Positions 17,928-26,147 are shown, counted from the stretch's first letter. The stretch: 64,000 nt of DNA from Nostoc sp. WHI (GCF_015714725.1 NZ_WBKM01000258.1:18833-82832); one strand, 5' to 3'. A program made the numbers and translations. Notes: generated from the letters alone by a model not told the origin.

Positions 17928-18282
17928 TATAATTTAAAATTTTCGCTCCATTACAAGGCTACTAAAAACGGATTAAGCCGTGAATCAGATGGCTGCTAAT
18001 TATCCCGAACTTTTGAGGACAGAAGAAACCTGGCGAGTTTCATCTGCAACGGTACGACGCAGTATAATTCGGTTAACAAAGAAAAAATTTGGCTCTTCAT
18101 TACTTGGTATGCCAAACTATCAGTTGAAACGATGAGAAGCGTGATACCCCGCAATTTCCCCCAATTTAGTGCCTCCGCCGCCCTAAGTAATTCTAATAGG
18201 GTTGGAGAATAGATTGATAATCCATCCGAGTAAATAAAGTTGGCTCCCTGCTTGAGAAAATTTAACCCAAGGATGATGAATT
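17928..18282. other. Intergenic region with duplicated PEP-CTERM flanks
   Basis: The first part (about 17970-18020) resembles the sequence after the second PEP-CTERM gene (about 20170-20215), and 18026-18090 repeats the leader of the first. The remainder up to the methyltransferase start has no feature I can support. Confidence 0.5.
18026..18090 (+). repeat. Leader repeat of the PEP-CTERM unit, copy 2
   Basis: This is the second copy of the 17199-17264 block, with a few changes in the first 20 bases and an essentially identical second half including TATAAT. No PEP-CTERM gene follows it directly, so it is probably left over from unit duplication and deletion. Confidence 0.7.
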
Positions 18283-19320
18283 ATGGATGTATCTAGTTGT
18301 ACAGAGATTCGCAAGCCAAGGACAGATGACAAACGACTGTGGGATATTATCCTTGGTAATGCAGGACAACGAACACTGATGGTTGCTCATGACCTCAAAC
18401 TTTTTCCTCTGCTTGCTGAAAAACCTCGCACTCTAGCCGAAGTTTGTGAAGCGCTGGAAATAGAGTGCCGTCCCGCGCAAGCTATCTTGGGAGTGCTTGT
18501 TTATCTTGAACTGATACAAGTCAAACAAGACTATTATTCCCTTTGTGCTATTGCCGAGGACTATCTTTTAGACAGCAGCTCAACCTACTGGGGCGGTCAG
18601 CTGGACTTTATGATTGCCAATGAATACGTAGTATGCTCGTATGAGAGCTTAAAAAAAGCGGTGCTGACCAATTCGCCGCAGCTTTATAAAAGCGATAAAC
18701 CATTTGAGACCCATGAAGAGCAAGCCGAGTTGGCACGCGTCTTTACTTACACAATGCACGCTCACAGCATGGGGCCTGCTCTTGCTTGGCCGGAAATTAT
18801 TGACCTGTCAGAATACAAGATTTTACTAGACATTGGAGGAGGATCGGGAGCTCATGCGATTGGTGCAACGTGTAAATGGTCGCACTTGCAAGCCCTGGTT
18901 TTAGATATGCTTCCCGTGTGCGAGGTAGCCCAAGAATTTATCAAGCGCTTTGGCTTACAAAGTCGAATTCAGACTTGTGTCAGCGATATGTGGCAAGACC
19001 CCTTTCCAGCGGCAGACCTGCACTTTTATGCAGATATATACCATGACTGGTCGGTGGAACAAGGACGTTTTTTGACTCAGAAAAGCTTTGAAAGTCTGCC
19101 ATCTGGGGGTCGCATCATTATCCACGAAATGCTCTACGACGAGCCAAAAGTGGGTCCGCTTGCAGTTGCGGCATATAATCTCACAATGCTGGTGTTAATC
19201 GAAGGTCAGCAATATTCAGCTAAGGAATTGTCAGCGATGCTGGCAGAGACGGGTTTTACCGATGTTGAAGTCAAGCCGAGCTTTGGCTACTGGAGTATCG
19301 TCACGGGCTGTAAGCCATAG
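18283..19320 (+). CDS. SAM-dependent O-methyltransferase (two-domain, acetylserotonin OMT-like)
   Basis: This 345-residue enzyme transfers a methyl group from SAM to a hydroxyl. Residues 1-110 form a winged-helix dimerisation domain; the catalytic domain starts near 170 with SAM motif I (LLDIGGGSGAHA) and contains YHDWSVEQG near 258, where the His matches the usual catalytic base of this family, then GGRIIIHEML. The start ATG lies next to AAGGATGATG. It sits between two PEP-CTERM genes on the cluster strand. This family commonly methylates aromatic or polyketide hydroxyls, which fits tailoring here. Confidence 0.9.
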   Translation: MDVSSCTEIRKPRTDDKRLWDIILGNAGQRTLMVAHDLKLFPLLAEKPRTLAEVCEALEIECRPAQAILGVLVYLELIQVKQDYYSLCAIAEDYLLDSSSTYWGGQLDFMIANEYVVCSYESLKKAVLTNSPQLYKSDKPFETHEEQAELARVFTYTMHAHSMGPALAWPEIIDLSEYKILLDIGGGSGAHAIGATCKWSHLQALVLDMLPVCEVAQEFIKRFGLQSRIQTCVSDMWQDPFPAADLHFYADIYHDWSVEQGRFLTQKSFESLPSGGRIIIHEMLYDEPKVGPLAVAAYNLTMLVLIEGQQYSAKELSAMLAETGFTDVEVKPSFGYWSIVTGCKP

Positions 19321-19407
19321 AAACTTTTCAAGTCGGAAGCCAAGATCCAGTTCAGGAGAAAGTTGCGCTGGCCAACTGATACCGCCAACTAAAGCAATGA
19401 AAAAACT

Positions 19408-19463
19408 GTTGAGTTGGCTCTAAAAGGGTAGGCGTGGTGCTAACAAAGTGAAAAACATTTGAG
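19408..19463 (+). repeat. Leader repeat of second PEP-CTERM gene, copy 1
   Basis: A block of about 56 bp (GTTGAGTTGGCTCTAAAAGG onward, ending ACATTTGAG) precedes the PEP-CTERM gene at 19481 and recurs at 20233-20289 before a gene remnant. Confidence 0.75.
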
Positions 19464-19480
19464 TTTTGGAGGAGTTAGTT

Positions 19481-20128
19481 ATGAAGATTTCAGCAGTAAT
19501 TCAAGGTTTATCTATAGCTACAGTTCTGTTAGTAGCTGGACTTCCTGCTTATGGAGCGTCGATATTCATAAACTCACCAGCAGCACAATTGGACGATGAC
19601 CCCATTTTAGACATAGCGGGTCGTCCTGGTGACACTTTTAGTTGGGAGGGATTTATTGATACTACTGGTCTCACCGCTAATCTACAGTCTTTCAATGCGT
19701 TCGCAGTTCGCGCTACAGATGAGATTCCTGGGTTCGAGATTGAGGGTGAAGATACTACCGAGTTGCAACAGTTTTTCCCCAATTTTTCCACGCAGTTCAG
19801 TGTTGATCCTAATTCGGCTTTGGACGGCATATTTATAGGAAATCGTAGTGGTCCTCCTGGGTTACCCCCAAACTATGCCGGTAGGATAGTAACTAAGGTC
19901 ACTATCACCTTGGGAGATCAACTCAACAATGATGGACAAGTAGATTATAGGCTTGGCATATCATCTGCAATCGATGCTAACGGCAAAGATGTCACGGATC
20001 AATTCAACATCGTCGAGTTTGAGGTTCAGCCAGCTTCAGTTCCTGAACCATCAAGCATTTTTGGCTTAGTTATAGCTGGAGGATTTGGAGTCTTTTTAAG
20101 AAACCAAAAGAAGAAGGTGCAATATTAG
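19481..20128 (+). CDS. PEP-CTERM sorting-domain protein, copy 2
   Basis: This 215-residue paralogue of the protein at 17286 has a similar signal peptide (1-27), the same AQLDDDPILDIAGRPGDTFS opening of the mature part, and the tail VPEPSS, hydrophobic IFGLVIAGGFGVFL, basic RNQKKK. ATG 19481 follows GGAGGAGTTAGTT. The mature domains differ in the central loop (about residues 85-125). It is probably sorted to the envelope like copy 1. A carrier or binding role for a hydrophobic product is possible but not shown. Confidence 0.85.
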   Translation: MKISAVIQGLSIATVLLVAGLPAYGASIFINSPAAQLDDDPILDIAGRPGDTFSWEGFIDTTGLTANLQSFNAFAVRATDEIPGFEIEGEDTTELQQFFPNFSTQFSVDPNSALDGIFIGNRSGPPGLPPNYAGRIVTKVTITLGDQLNNDGQVDYRLGISSAIDANGKDVTDQFNIVEFEVQPASVPEPSSIFGLVIAGGFGVFLRNQKKKVQY

Positions 20129-20232
20129 TATAATATCAAGTTTTTGCTCGACTACAACACTCCTCAAAACCGATTAATCCGTGAATCAAATGGCTGCTAA
20201 TCTCCTGAATTTTTGAGGAGAGAAAAACCCCG

Positions 20233-20289
20233 GTTGAGTTAGCTCTAAAAGGGTAGGGTGTGGTGCTAACAAAGTGAAAAATGTTTGAG
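20233..20289 (+). repeat. Leader repeat of second PEP-CTERM gene, copy 2
   Basis: This repeats 19408-19463 with a few changes and runs directly into the PEP-CTERM remnant at 20281. Confidence 0.75.
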
Positions 20290-20334
20290 GTTCAGCCAGC
20301 TCCAGTTCCTGAACCTCAAACATTTTTTGCTTAG
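20281..20334 (+). pseudogene. Collapsed third PEP-CTERM gene (tail remnant)
   Basis: Seventeen codons read MFEVQPAPVPEPQTFFA and then stop. The DNA matches the end of the gene at 19481 (GAGGTTCAGCCAGCTtCAGT, around 20020) while its 5' flank matches that gene's leader repeat. The body of the gene has therefore been deleted between leader and tail. It is too short to act as a sorted protein. Confidence 0.7.
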
Positions 20335-20399
20335 TTCTAGTTCTAATCCTACCGAAACCGAACGAATGAAAAAATGTAGCTCATTAAAGGTTGGTGTTT

Positions 20400-22025
20400 A
20401 TGCTTAACAATAAGTTCTATAACCGTCGTCGTTTTCTTCAAACTGCCGCCCTATTTTCTGCTGGCTTGACGACTTCGCTAGCCAACCCTCGTCGGACGAA
20501 TGCTCAGGATGATTCGGTAGAAGCTGTTGTTATCGGTAGTGGCTTCGGTGGCGCTGTTGCCGCTTTACGTTTGGGGCAAGCTGGTATCGATACATTGATT
20601 ATAGAGCGAGGTCGTCGTTGGCCTATTACATCTGCTCAAAATACTTTTGCTACTTACCGTAATCCTGATGGTCGAGCCGCTTGGCTCAGTCCAAAAACAG
20701 TGCTATTTGACGAAGTTCCTATAGACGTATATACAGGAGTTTTAGAGCGTAAAGATGAAAATGGAGTTTCTGTTTACTGTGGTGCTGGAGTCGGAGGTGG
20801 TTCTTTAGTCTATAACGGTATTACTTACCAACCTCCCCGCGAACTCTTCTATAAAGTCTTTCCTAAAACAATTAACTATGACGAGATGGATAGAGTTTAT
20901 TACCCTCGCGTTCATTCCATCATAAACCCAGCACCAATTCCTCAAGATATTTTGGCTACTGACTACTATTTAGCAACTAGGCTCTTTCTTCAGCAAGCGG
21001 CGGTCGCTGGATTACCTAGCCGTTTGCTAGACATAGCTGTAGACTGGAATATTGTTCGCCAAGAAATCAATGGCACTAAAGTTCCTTCCGCTATTATTGG
21101 CGAAAACTGGTACGGTCTTAATAGTGGAGCAAGAAAAAGTCTAGATCGTAACTACTTAACTCAGGCAGAGCAAACCGGGCATGTGGATATTCTGCCTCTT
21201 CATATAGTAACAGAAATCTCTGAAGTACCGGGGTATGGCTACCGAGTTGCCTGCACCCAAATTAATGAGTCTGGAGAAATTATTGCCACAAAAACTATTA
21301 CTTGTAAATATCTATTTTTGGCAGCTGGTTCTATGGGAACCTCTAGGCTTCTAGTCAAAGCCAAAGCAACAGGTACACTACCTAGGTTAAATGACTACAT
21401 TGGTTTAGACTGGGGAACTAACGGAGACACTCTTACTATTCGTTTAGGTTTTCCACAACCCACACACCCCGGACTGGGAGGACCTGCAACTGCAGCTATT
21501 CAATATTTCGATAACCCTCTTGGTCCGATTTCTCTCCTATCATTCCCGATATGGAATGCTCCCGAAGGGTCTCTAGTATCTCTCGGTATAGGCATTCCCT
21601 CTGTAAAGGGAAGATTCAACTACGATTCAACTACAGGTTTGGTTAAACTCAAGTGGCCAGATAGTAACAATTCGGGAGACCCAAAAGTTCTGAAAGCGGC
21701 AGAATTTGCCTCCAGATTAATTAACAGGAAAAACGCTACTTCGATTAGCCAGCCACAAACAAATATAACAATGGGTAGCTATCCTCAGCGTAAAATCCGA
21801 ATTACGGATCAAGTATCTGATAACATTCCTGTTTCCCATCCATTAGGAGGAGCTGTCTTAGGAAAAGCCTGCGATTTATATGGTCGAGTCATCGGTTATC
21901 GGGGTCTGTATGTTGTTGATAGTGCATTGATTCCCGGCTCTACAGGAGCTACAAGTCCCTCTTTTACCATTGCGGCTTTGGCAGAACGCTGCATGGAACG
22001 GATTCTTGTAGAAGATATTGCCTAG
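20400..22025 (+). CDS. Tat-exported GMC-type FAD oxidoreductase (cholesterol oxidase-like)
   Basis: This 541-residue flavoenzyme starts with a twin-arginine signal (NRRRFLQTAALFSAG, about residues 8-22, mature from about 38). It is followed by the FAD motif AVVIGSGFGGAVAALRLGQAG, a GAGVGGGSLVYNG block and a C-terminal HPLGGAVLGKACD ... GLYVVDSALIPGSTGATSPS segment with the expected catalytic His. It oxidises an alcohol to a carbonyl using oxygen or a quinone, outside the cytoplasmic membrane. ATG 20400 is chosen over TTG 20391 because AAAGG lies nine bases upstream. It is the last gene of the + strand cluster. A sterol substrate is not implied. Confidence 0.88.
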   Translation: MLNNKFYNRRRFLQTAALFSAGLTTSLANPRRTNAQDDSVEAVVIGSGFGGAVAALRLGQAGIDTLIIERGRRWPITSAQNTFATYRNPDGRAAWLSPKTVLFDEVPIDVYTGVLERKDENGVSVYCGAGVGGGSLVYNGITYQPPRELFYKVFPKTINYDEMDRVYYPRVHSIINPAPIPQDILATDYYLATRLFLQQAAVAGLPSRLLDIAVDWNIVRQEINGTKVPSAIIGENWYGLNSGARKSLDRNYLTQAEQTGHVDILPLHIVTEISEVPGYGYRVACTQINESGEIIATKTITCKYLFLAAGSMGTSRLLVKAKATGTLPRLNDYIGLDWGTNGDTLTIRLGFPQPTHPGLGGPATAAIQYFDNPLGPISLLSFPIWNAPEGSLVSLGIGIPSVKGRFNYDSTTGLVKLKWPDSNNSGDPKVLKAAEFASRLINRKNATSISQPQTNITMGSYPQRKIRITDQVSDNIPVSHPLGGAVLGKACDLYGRVIGYRGLYVVDSALIPGSTGATSPSFTIAALAERCMERILVEDIA

Positions 22026-22200
22026 TATCATGTCTGGGTAAGTGAATGAGTAATTCAAGGCGATCGCCATTCTCTGAAGGTTGTTCTATAATTTGCAGTA
22101 AGCTTTGCAAAATCTCTGCTTCCCCAGCAAATTTAGGAGTTTTAGTGATGGTGCGAAGGCTATCAGATTCAACTAACTGAATCAACCAAACAAATGCCAT
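21964..22200 (-). CDS. Small hypothetical ORF, possibly a gene cut by the cluster boundary
   Basis: This is a 78-residue frame. Its first 55 residues (bases 22200 to about 22035) look protein-like (VESDSLRTITKTPKFAGEAE, then a helix and ELLIHLP) and contain a HIP1 site, whereas the last part runs antisense into the end of the GMC gene. Its ATG overlaps the start of the TPR gene on the other strand (CATG), which argues against both starts being right. It may be a native gene truncated where the cluster was joined. Uncertain. Confidence 0.3.
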   Translation of the reverse strand: MAFVWLIQLVESDSLRTITKTPKFAGEAEILQSLLQIIEQPSENGDRLELLIHLPRHDTRQYLLQESVPCSVLPKPQW

Positions 22201-23467
22201 GAATGACGAATTCTACAATAGAGGATTGGAAAAAGCTAGGCGAAAAGACTACGCTGGAGCAATTGAGGAATTTAACCATGCTTTAGAATTGACACCTTAC
22301 TTTACTGAAGCTCACTTGCAACGGGGTTTGGCATATTATGACTCAGGTGCAATCCTTAAGGCTGTTTCAGATTATACCGAAGCTCTGAAGCTGAATCCTG
22401 AGAGTGTAGAGGCATATTATTGTCGTGGATTGGCAAGGGTGGCACTGAAAAATCTGCCGGGGGCGCTGGAGGATGTTGAACGCGCTATTCGTCTCAATGT
22501 CAATTATGCTCCGGCTTATAATCTGCGGGGGATGGTGCGGCGCAAACAGGGTTCTATTCAAGATGCGATCGCTAACTTTAAAAAGGCTGCACAATTATAT
22601 TTAGAGCGACAGGATAAAGAGAATTGTCGCCTTTGTTTAGAAAGAATTAAACAGTTACAACTCCAAGAATTACCTGCTGTACAGCAATCTCGTTCTACAA
22701 ATACACCAATTTTATCCACAAAGGAATATTTCACACAATTATTAGAAAAGGCTGAAAAGGGAGATACCCAAGAAGCACTTGCCGATTTAAACTGGGTATT
22801 GCAAGCCGATCCGCAAGATGCCCAAGCTTACTGCTGTCGTGGGGTTGTGCGTTGTAAAATGGGGAATTATCGAGAAGCGATCGCAGATTTTAATCAAGCA
22901 TTGCGGCTAAATTTTCAAGATGCCATTGTCTATCGCAACCGAGGCAAAGCACGTTCTGTATTGGGAGATCATCAAGGAGCGATCGCAGACTTTAACCAAG
23001 CACTCCAGATCCAACCCGAAGATGCCTTAATCTATATTGCCAGAGGTAATACCTATAGGGCAACTGGCAATTATCTTGGTGCAATTCAAGATTACACCCA
23101 AGCACTACAAATAAATCCTGATGATGCTCAAGCTTACTACAATCGCGGCATTGCCTATACTTGTTTAGAAGAAATGCAAAATGCTCTGGAAGATTATCAA
23201 CGGGCAGCGAGTATCTTTTGTGAACAAGAAGATTGGGGAAATTATCAACAAGTTTTAAGTAGCTTAGAAAAAATCCAGAAATTTAATCCAGAGTCAAAAA
23301 AGCAAAAATATAATCTGCTACGTCGGCAACTTTTGCGAATGGTTGGAGGATATTGGGAAATCGCCGAACGATTGATTGAGCAGAAGCAGGATTACTATCC
23401 TGAGATGTCAGACGAGTGGTATTTGCAAAAAGTAATTGATGATTTAGAACGCGATCGCAATAGATAG
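22199..23467 (+). CDS. TPR repeat protein
   Basis: This 422-residue protein has two blocks of 34-residue tetratricopeptide repeats. Repeats 1-4 (residues about 3-140) and 5-8 (about 180-345) show the usual AYYxRGxAxxxLGxxxxAIxDxxxAL pattern; a linker near 145-180 and a charged C-terminal tail (345-422, LLRRQLLRMVGGYWEIAERL) follow. No signal peptide is seen, so it is probably a cytoplasmic scaffold. The partner is unknown. Four HIP1 sites lie in the gene, in contrast to the cluster just upstream. Confidence 0.85.
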   Translation: MNDEFYNRGLEKARRKDYAGAIEEFNHALELTPYFTEAHLQRGLAYYDSGAILKAVSDYTEALKLNPESVEAYYCRGLARVALKNLPGALEDVERAIRLNVNYAPAYNLRGMVRRKQGSIQDAIANFKKAAQLYLERQDKENCRLCLERIKQLQLQELPAVQQSRSTNTPILSTKEYFTQLLEKAEKGDTQEALADLNWVLQADPQDAQAYCCRGVVRCKMGNYREAIADFNQALRLNFQDAIVYRNRGKARSVLGDHQGAIADFNQALQIQPEDALIYIARGNTYRATGNYLGAIQDYTQALQINPDDAQAYYNRGIAYTCLEEMQNALEDYQRAASIFCEQEDWGNYQQVLSSLEKIQKFNPESKKQKYNLLRRQLLRMVGGYWEIAERLIEQKQDYYPEMSDEWYLQKVIDDLERDRNR

Positions 23468-23525
23468 AAGATAAATACCACATCTATAGCAATCCGATTT
23501 GATTTTTGAACTTATCTGGGTAGAC

Positions 23526-23566
23526 AGGCAAGAGGCAAGAGGCAAGAGGCAAGAGGCAAGAGGCAA
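23526..23566. repeat. Short tandem heptamer repeat (AGGCAAG)n
   Basis: About five to six head-to-tail copies of GGCAAGA lie in the spacer between the TPR and TIGR04376-like genes. Short tandem heptamers are typical of Nostoc-group genomes. Confidence 0.9.
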
Positions 23567-23734
23567 CGGGAAAGAATGCTCTTTGATCTGTACGGAGTTT
23601 TTTCAGAAATCAAATCATAGTCCTATATCAATGATAAATTACTTAGTGACATCAACTATTAAAATTTACATTTTAGCCACGATCACAATTACTACAATAA
23701 AATAGTCACACACCTGATCTCTGGAGTTCTGGCA

Positions 23735-24310
23735 GTGGGCTTATTTGATGATTTGAGTCGGTTTCTAGAAAACCGTTTAGAAGAATTCTTGCGTAACAAT
23801 CCACATTTGGAGCTAGAGGCGCTGTTAGAACAGCTGCGTGAGCAAGAGGAAGACACATTAAAGTTAATCGCAGAGTTACAATTACAAGAGAAGCGATCGC
23901 AAGAGGAAATTCTGTCCGTCGCTCAAGAAATCCAACGTTGGCATATCCGTGTTCAAAAAGCGAAAGCTGCTAACAGAGAGGATTTAGCCACTGCGGCAGG
24001 TGAGCGAGAAGCCGCCTTGTTGCGTGAAGGAAATCAGCGCTGGGGACACATGCAAGGGCTAAAAGAACGCATTAATCAATCTCAGGAACTACTGCGGAAA
24101 ATTCAGCAGCGACGACAGGAGGTGCAAACTAAAGCTGCTGAAGCACAGACAGAGCGTGCTAAAGCACAAACGCAGCAGCGCTTGGAAACTAATGGTTGGT
24201 CAAATCAAACTAGCACTTATTCTGGTGGTTTTGATGACTTAGAAGACAAGTTCAGTCGTTGGGAAACCCAAGATGAGTTAGAAAAAATGAAGCGGAATTT
24301 AGGTAAATAA
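23735..24310 (+). CDS. TIGR04376-like cyanobacterial coiled-coil protein
   Basis: This 191-residue protein starts at GTG 23735 with MGLFDDLSRFLENRLEEFLR, then a long highly charged coiled coil (about 25-150) and a C-terminal FDDLEDKFSRWETQDELEKM segment. The end motifs fit TIGR04376, a cyanobacterial family of unknown function. No signal peptide or catalytic motif is visible. The GTG is favoured because the conserved N-terminus begins there. Confidence 0.7.
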   Translation: MGLFDDLSRFLENRLEEFLRNNPHLELEALLEQLREQEEDTLKLIAELQLQEKRSQEEILSVAQEIQRWHIRVQKAKAANREDLATAAGEREAALLREGNQRWGHMQGLKERINQSQELLRKIQQRRQEVQTKAAEAQTERAKAQTQQRLETNGWSNQTSTYSGGFDDLEDKFSRWETQDELEKMKRNLGK

Positions 24311-24577
24311 TTGCCAAGGCTAAAGCATAAAGGATGAAAGCTAAATAATCAAACTTCATCCTTCATACTTCCTATTTTATTTATTATCTGTATTATCAAT
24401 AACAGGTTTTACTATTTATTCACTATTAAAAATTTGACATTTTCACACTTAGTACAAGCATCAAGCAAGTGAATTATATAAATTGTATTTAATTTACTAA
24501 TCAGAATTTATTTTTCTGATAAAGTTTAGTGGAGTCAAGTTTTAAGTTTTCTTGGTACTACTCTTATCTCATCATTA

Positions 24578-24763
24578 GAGGATGTTTGAAAAGCATTTTT
24601 GGTAACATCAAAGCCTCGAAACCGAACCCCCCTAGCCCCCCTTCCCTACAAGGGAATGGGGGTTTCAAAGCCTCTCTCCGCTTGTCTGACGACAGGCTGA
24701 CGCCAACGGGGAGAGGTTTGGAGAGGGGTTTCTAGTATACTTTACGACTTTTCAAACATCCTC
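24578..24763. mobile_element. MITE-like element with GAGGATGTTTGAAAAG ends and TTA duplication
   Basis: Perfect 16-bp inverted ends, GAGGATGTTTGAAAAG (24578-24593) and CTTTTCAAACATCCTC (24748-24763), are flanked by TTA on both sides (24575-24577, 24764-24766). The 3-bp T-N-A duplication is known for the IS1031 branch of IS5. The core contains the direct/inverted C-rich and G-rich motifs common in cyanobacterial spacers and no transposase. It fills the middle of a 623-bp spacer (24311-24933), the rest of which is AT-rich without recognisable features. Confidence 0.85.
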
Positions 24764-24933
24764 TTAGAATACTTAAACTTGTTTGAGTAACTGCCAAAGA
24801 AGAGAAGATATAAAAAATTTTCTGTTGGCAAAAGAGGAAGTGTAATCAAAATCACTTTTTTATTCGCTGTTTTGTATTGTTGCCGCAGTATTTCCCAGAT
24901 ATTTTCAATGAGAACTGAGGCAGAGAAAATAAT

Positions 24934-25494
24934 ATGTTTTTAGACATTTTAGCTAGCCTACAACGGTTATTTGTCGGTTATATTCCAGCCGCTGTATTGG
25001 GTAGTCTCATCGGTTATTTAATTGGATTGAATAGCATGATGTATCAGCTATTCAGACGGATATTTCAGATACCACATAGTATCCCTCCTATAGCCTTGCT
25101 ACCTATTGCCCTAATAGTGTTTAGAGAGAGCGAACCGGCTGCTGTTGTAGTAGTTTTTCTGGGAACTCTCTGGACGATGATCATTAATACGGCAATAGGT
25201 ATGCAACATTTCCATAGACAGAACAATAACTTTCGAGTAGCTATATTTCATATATTTCATGCTCTGAAAGTTGGTATTTGGGTAGCCTGGTTTACAGTTA
25301 TTGCCACAGAAATGTTGACAGGCCCTAAAGGACTTGGCTTTCTCGTTTGGGATAGTTATAAAAATGGCAACGTTGATTCGATAATCGAGGCGATACTCTA
25401 CATCGGTATTATTGGCCTTTTGCTGGATCAGTTATTAGATTTCACAGCATATATTCTCTCGAAAATGGTTTCAGATGGGAAAAAATCTTCCTAA
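24934..25494 (+). CDS. Shortened ABC transporter permease (NrtB/SsuC-like)
   Basis: This 186-residue membrane protein resembles the permeases of nitrate/taurine/sulfonate-type importers: SLQRLFVGYIPAAVLGSLIG, IPHSIPPIALLPIALIVF, FLGTLWTMIINTAIGMQ, TEMLTGPKGLGFLVWDSY and YIGIIGLLLDQLLDF. Family members are about 250-280 residues. Here the N-terminal helix is missing, and the segment between the NTAIGMQ region and GIWVAWF is compressed, so most of the cytoplasmic EAA loop that contacts the ATPase is absent. No ATPase or binding protein gene is adjacent. It may be decaying or repurposed. Confidence 0.7.
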   Translation: MFLDILASLQRLFVGYIPAAVLGSLIGYLIGLNSMMYQLFRRIFQIPHSIPPIALLPIALIVFRESEPAAVVVVFLGTLWTMIINTAIGMQHFHRQNNNFRVAIFHIFHALKVGIWVAWFTVIATEMLTGPKGLGFLVWDSYKNGNVDSIIEAILYIGIIGLLLDQLLDFTAYILSKMVSDGKKSS

Positions 25495-25550
25495 ACTTTA
25501 TCTAGGCTTGCGGATTAGTACCTTGCCAGCTAAGAGGTTGTTTTAAAAGT

Positions 25551-25827
25551 CTAAAAGATGCCATCAAGCAAATTGGTAGTGGTGGTAACATGGCTGCACC
25601 GATGTTGGCAGAATTTCTCGGTGGTGATGCTTTCTTAGGTTTTATAGCAGCTGTTTCCTTTGCTACGATTTTGGCAGTTGTGGCGATATTGCTGGGTATT
25701 TTGTTTAAACAGTATCCCACTTTCTTTTATTGTGGCGATTGTCGTTTCACTATTGAGTACTGAACAGCAAGCACTAGACAAATTTGCGGAAGTTGAGGCT
25801 CGCATCCACATTGGTTCTAGAATGTGA
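25551..25827 (+). pseudogene. Relic of a sodium:solute (acetate/ActP-like) symporter
   Basis: Translation from 25551 gives [20 protein letters not shown] and, further on, [20 protein letters not shown], the conserved GGNMAAP...[17 protein letters not shown] segment of ActP-type symporters. The frame then shifts, and [20 protein letters not shown] continues in another frame to a stop at 25825, as in the tail of such proteins. The first two-thirds and an internal part are gone. Confidence 0.75.
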
Positions 25828-25921
25828 TTTTGTCAACGCACAAACAAGTTCTGAGCGGCGAAACAGTTCAGATAAGCCCAAAGCCCTCATGTAGAGACGC
25901 GATTTATTGCGTCTTCAAAAA

Positions 25922-26147
25922 CTACGGTACACGCACAAGTCTTTTGACATGCATCTTAGTTGCATCGACTTGCAAAAATTAATTTACCTTACGTTATGCA
26001 GTAACTTTAAAAAATTTGCAGGGATTAAGCGGATAATAGGGAGAGATGAAAAGACAAGAGACGCGATAAATCGCCGTCTCTACAATCTATAATTTTCATC
26101 AAAAAACCTTAATCGAACTGTATTGATCTGACTTGTGTACACCGTAG
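25922..26147. mobile_element. MITE family A, copy 1 (degenerate)
   Basis: The ends CTACGGTACACGCACAAGTC (25922-25941) and GACTTGTGTACACCGTAG (26130-26147) are inverted and match those of the elements at 53268 and 57625. The interior has the ACGCGATAAATCGCCGTCTC motif but is otherwise diverged. The surrounding spacer (25828-26222) also holds a second GTAGAGACGCGATTTATTGC motif and no gene. Confidence 0.75.

Noticed and set aside
20400..22025. Cholesterol oxidase as a literal function
   Set aside because: The sequence supports only a Tat-exported GMC oxidoreductase; nothing shows a sterol substrate.
1..22025. Assignment as a heterocyst glycolipid (hgl) cluster
   Set aside because: Hgl loci lack halogenases, DUF1702 and a fused PPTase; the ACP-KR layout alone is shared. 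The missing upstream KS leaves a small doubt.
23526..23566. CRISPR or regulatory array of heptamers
   Set aside because: It is a simple head-to-tail heptamer repeat of the kind common in Nostoc-group spacers.
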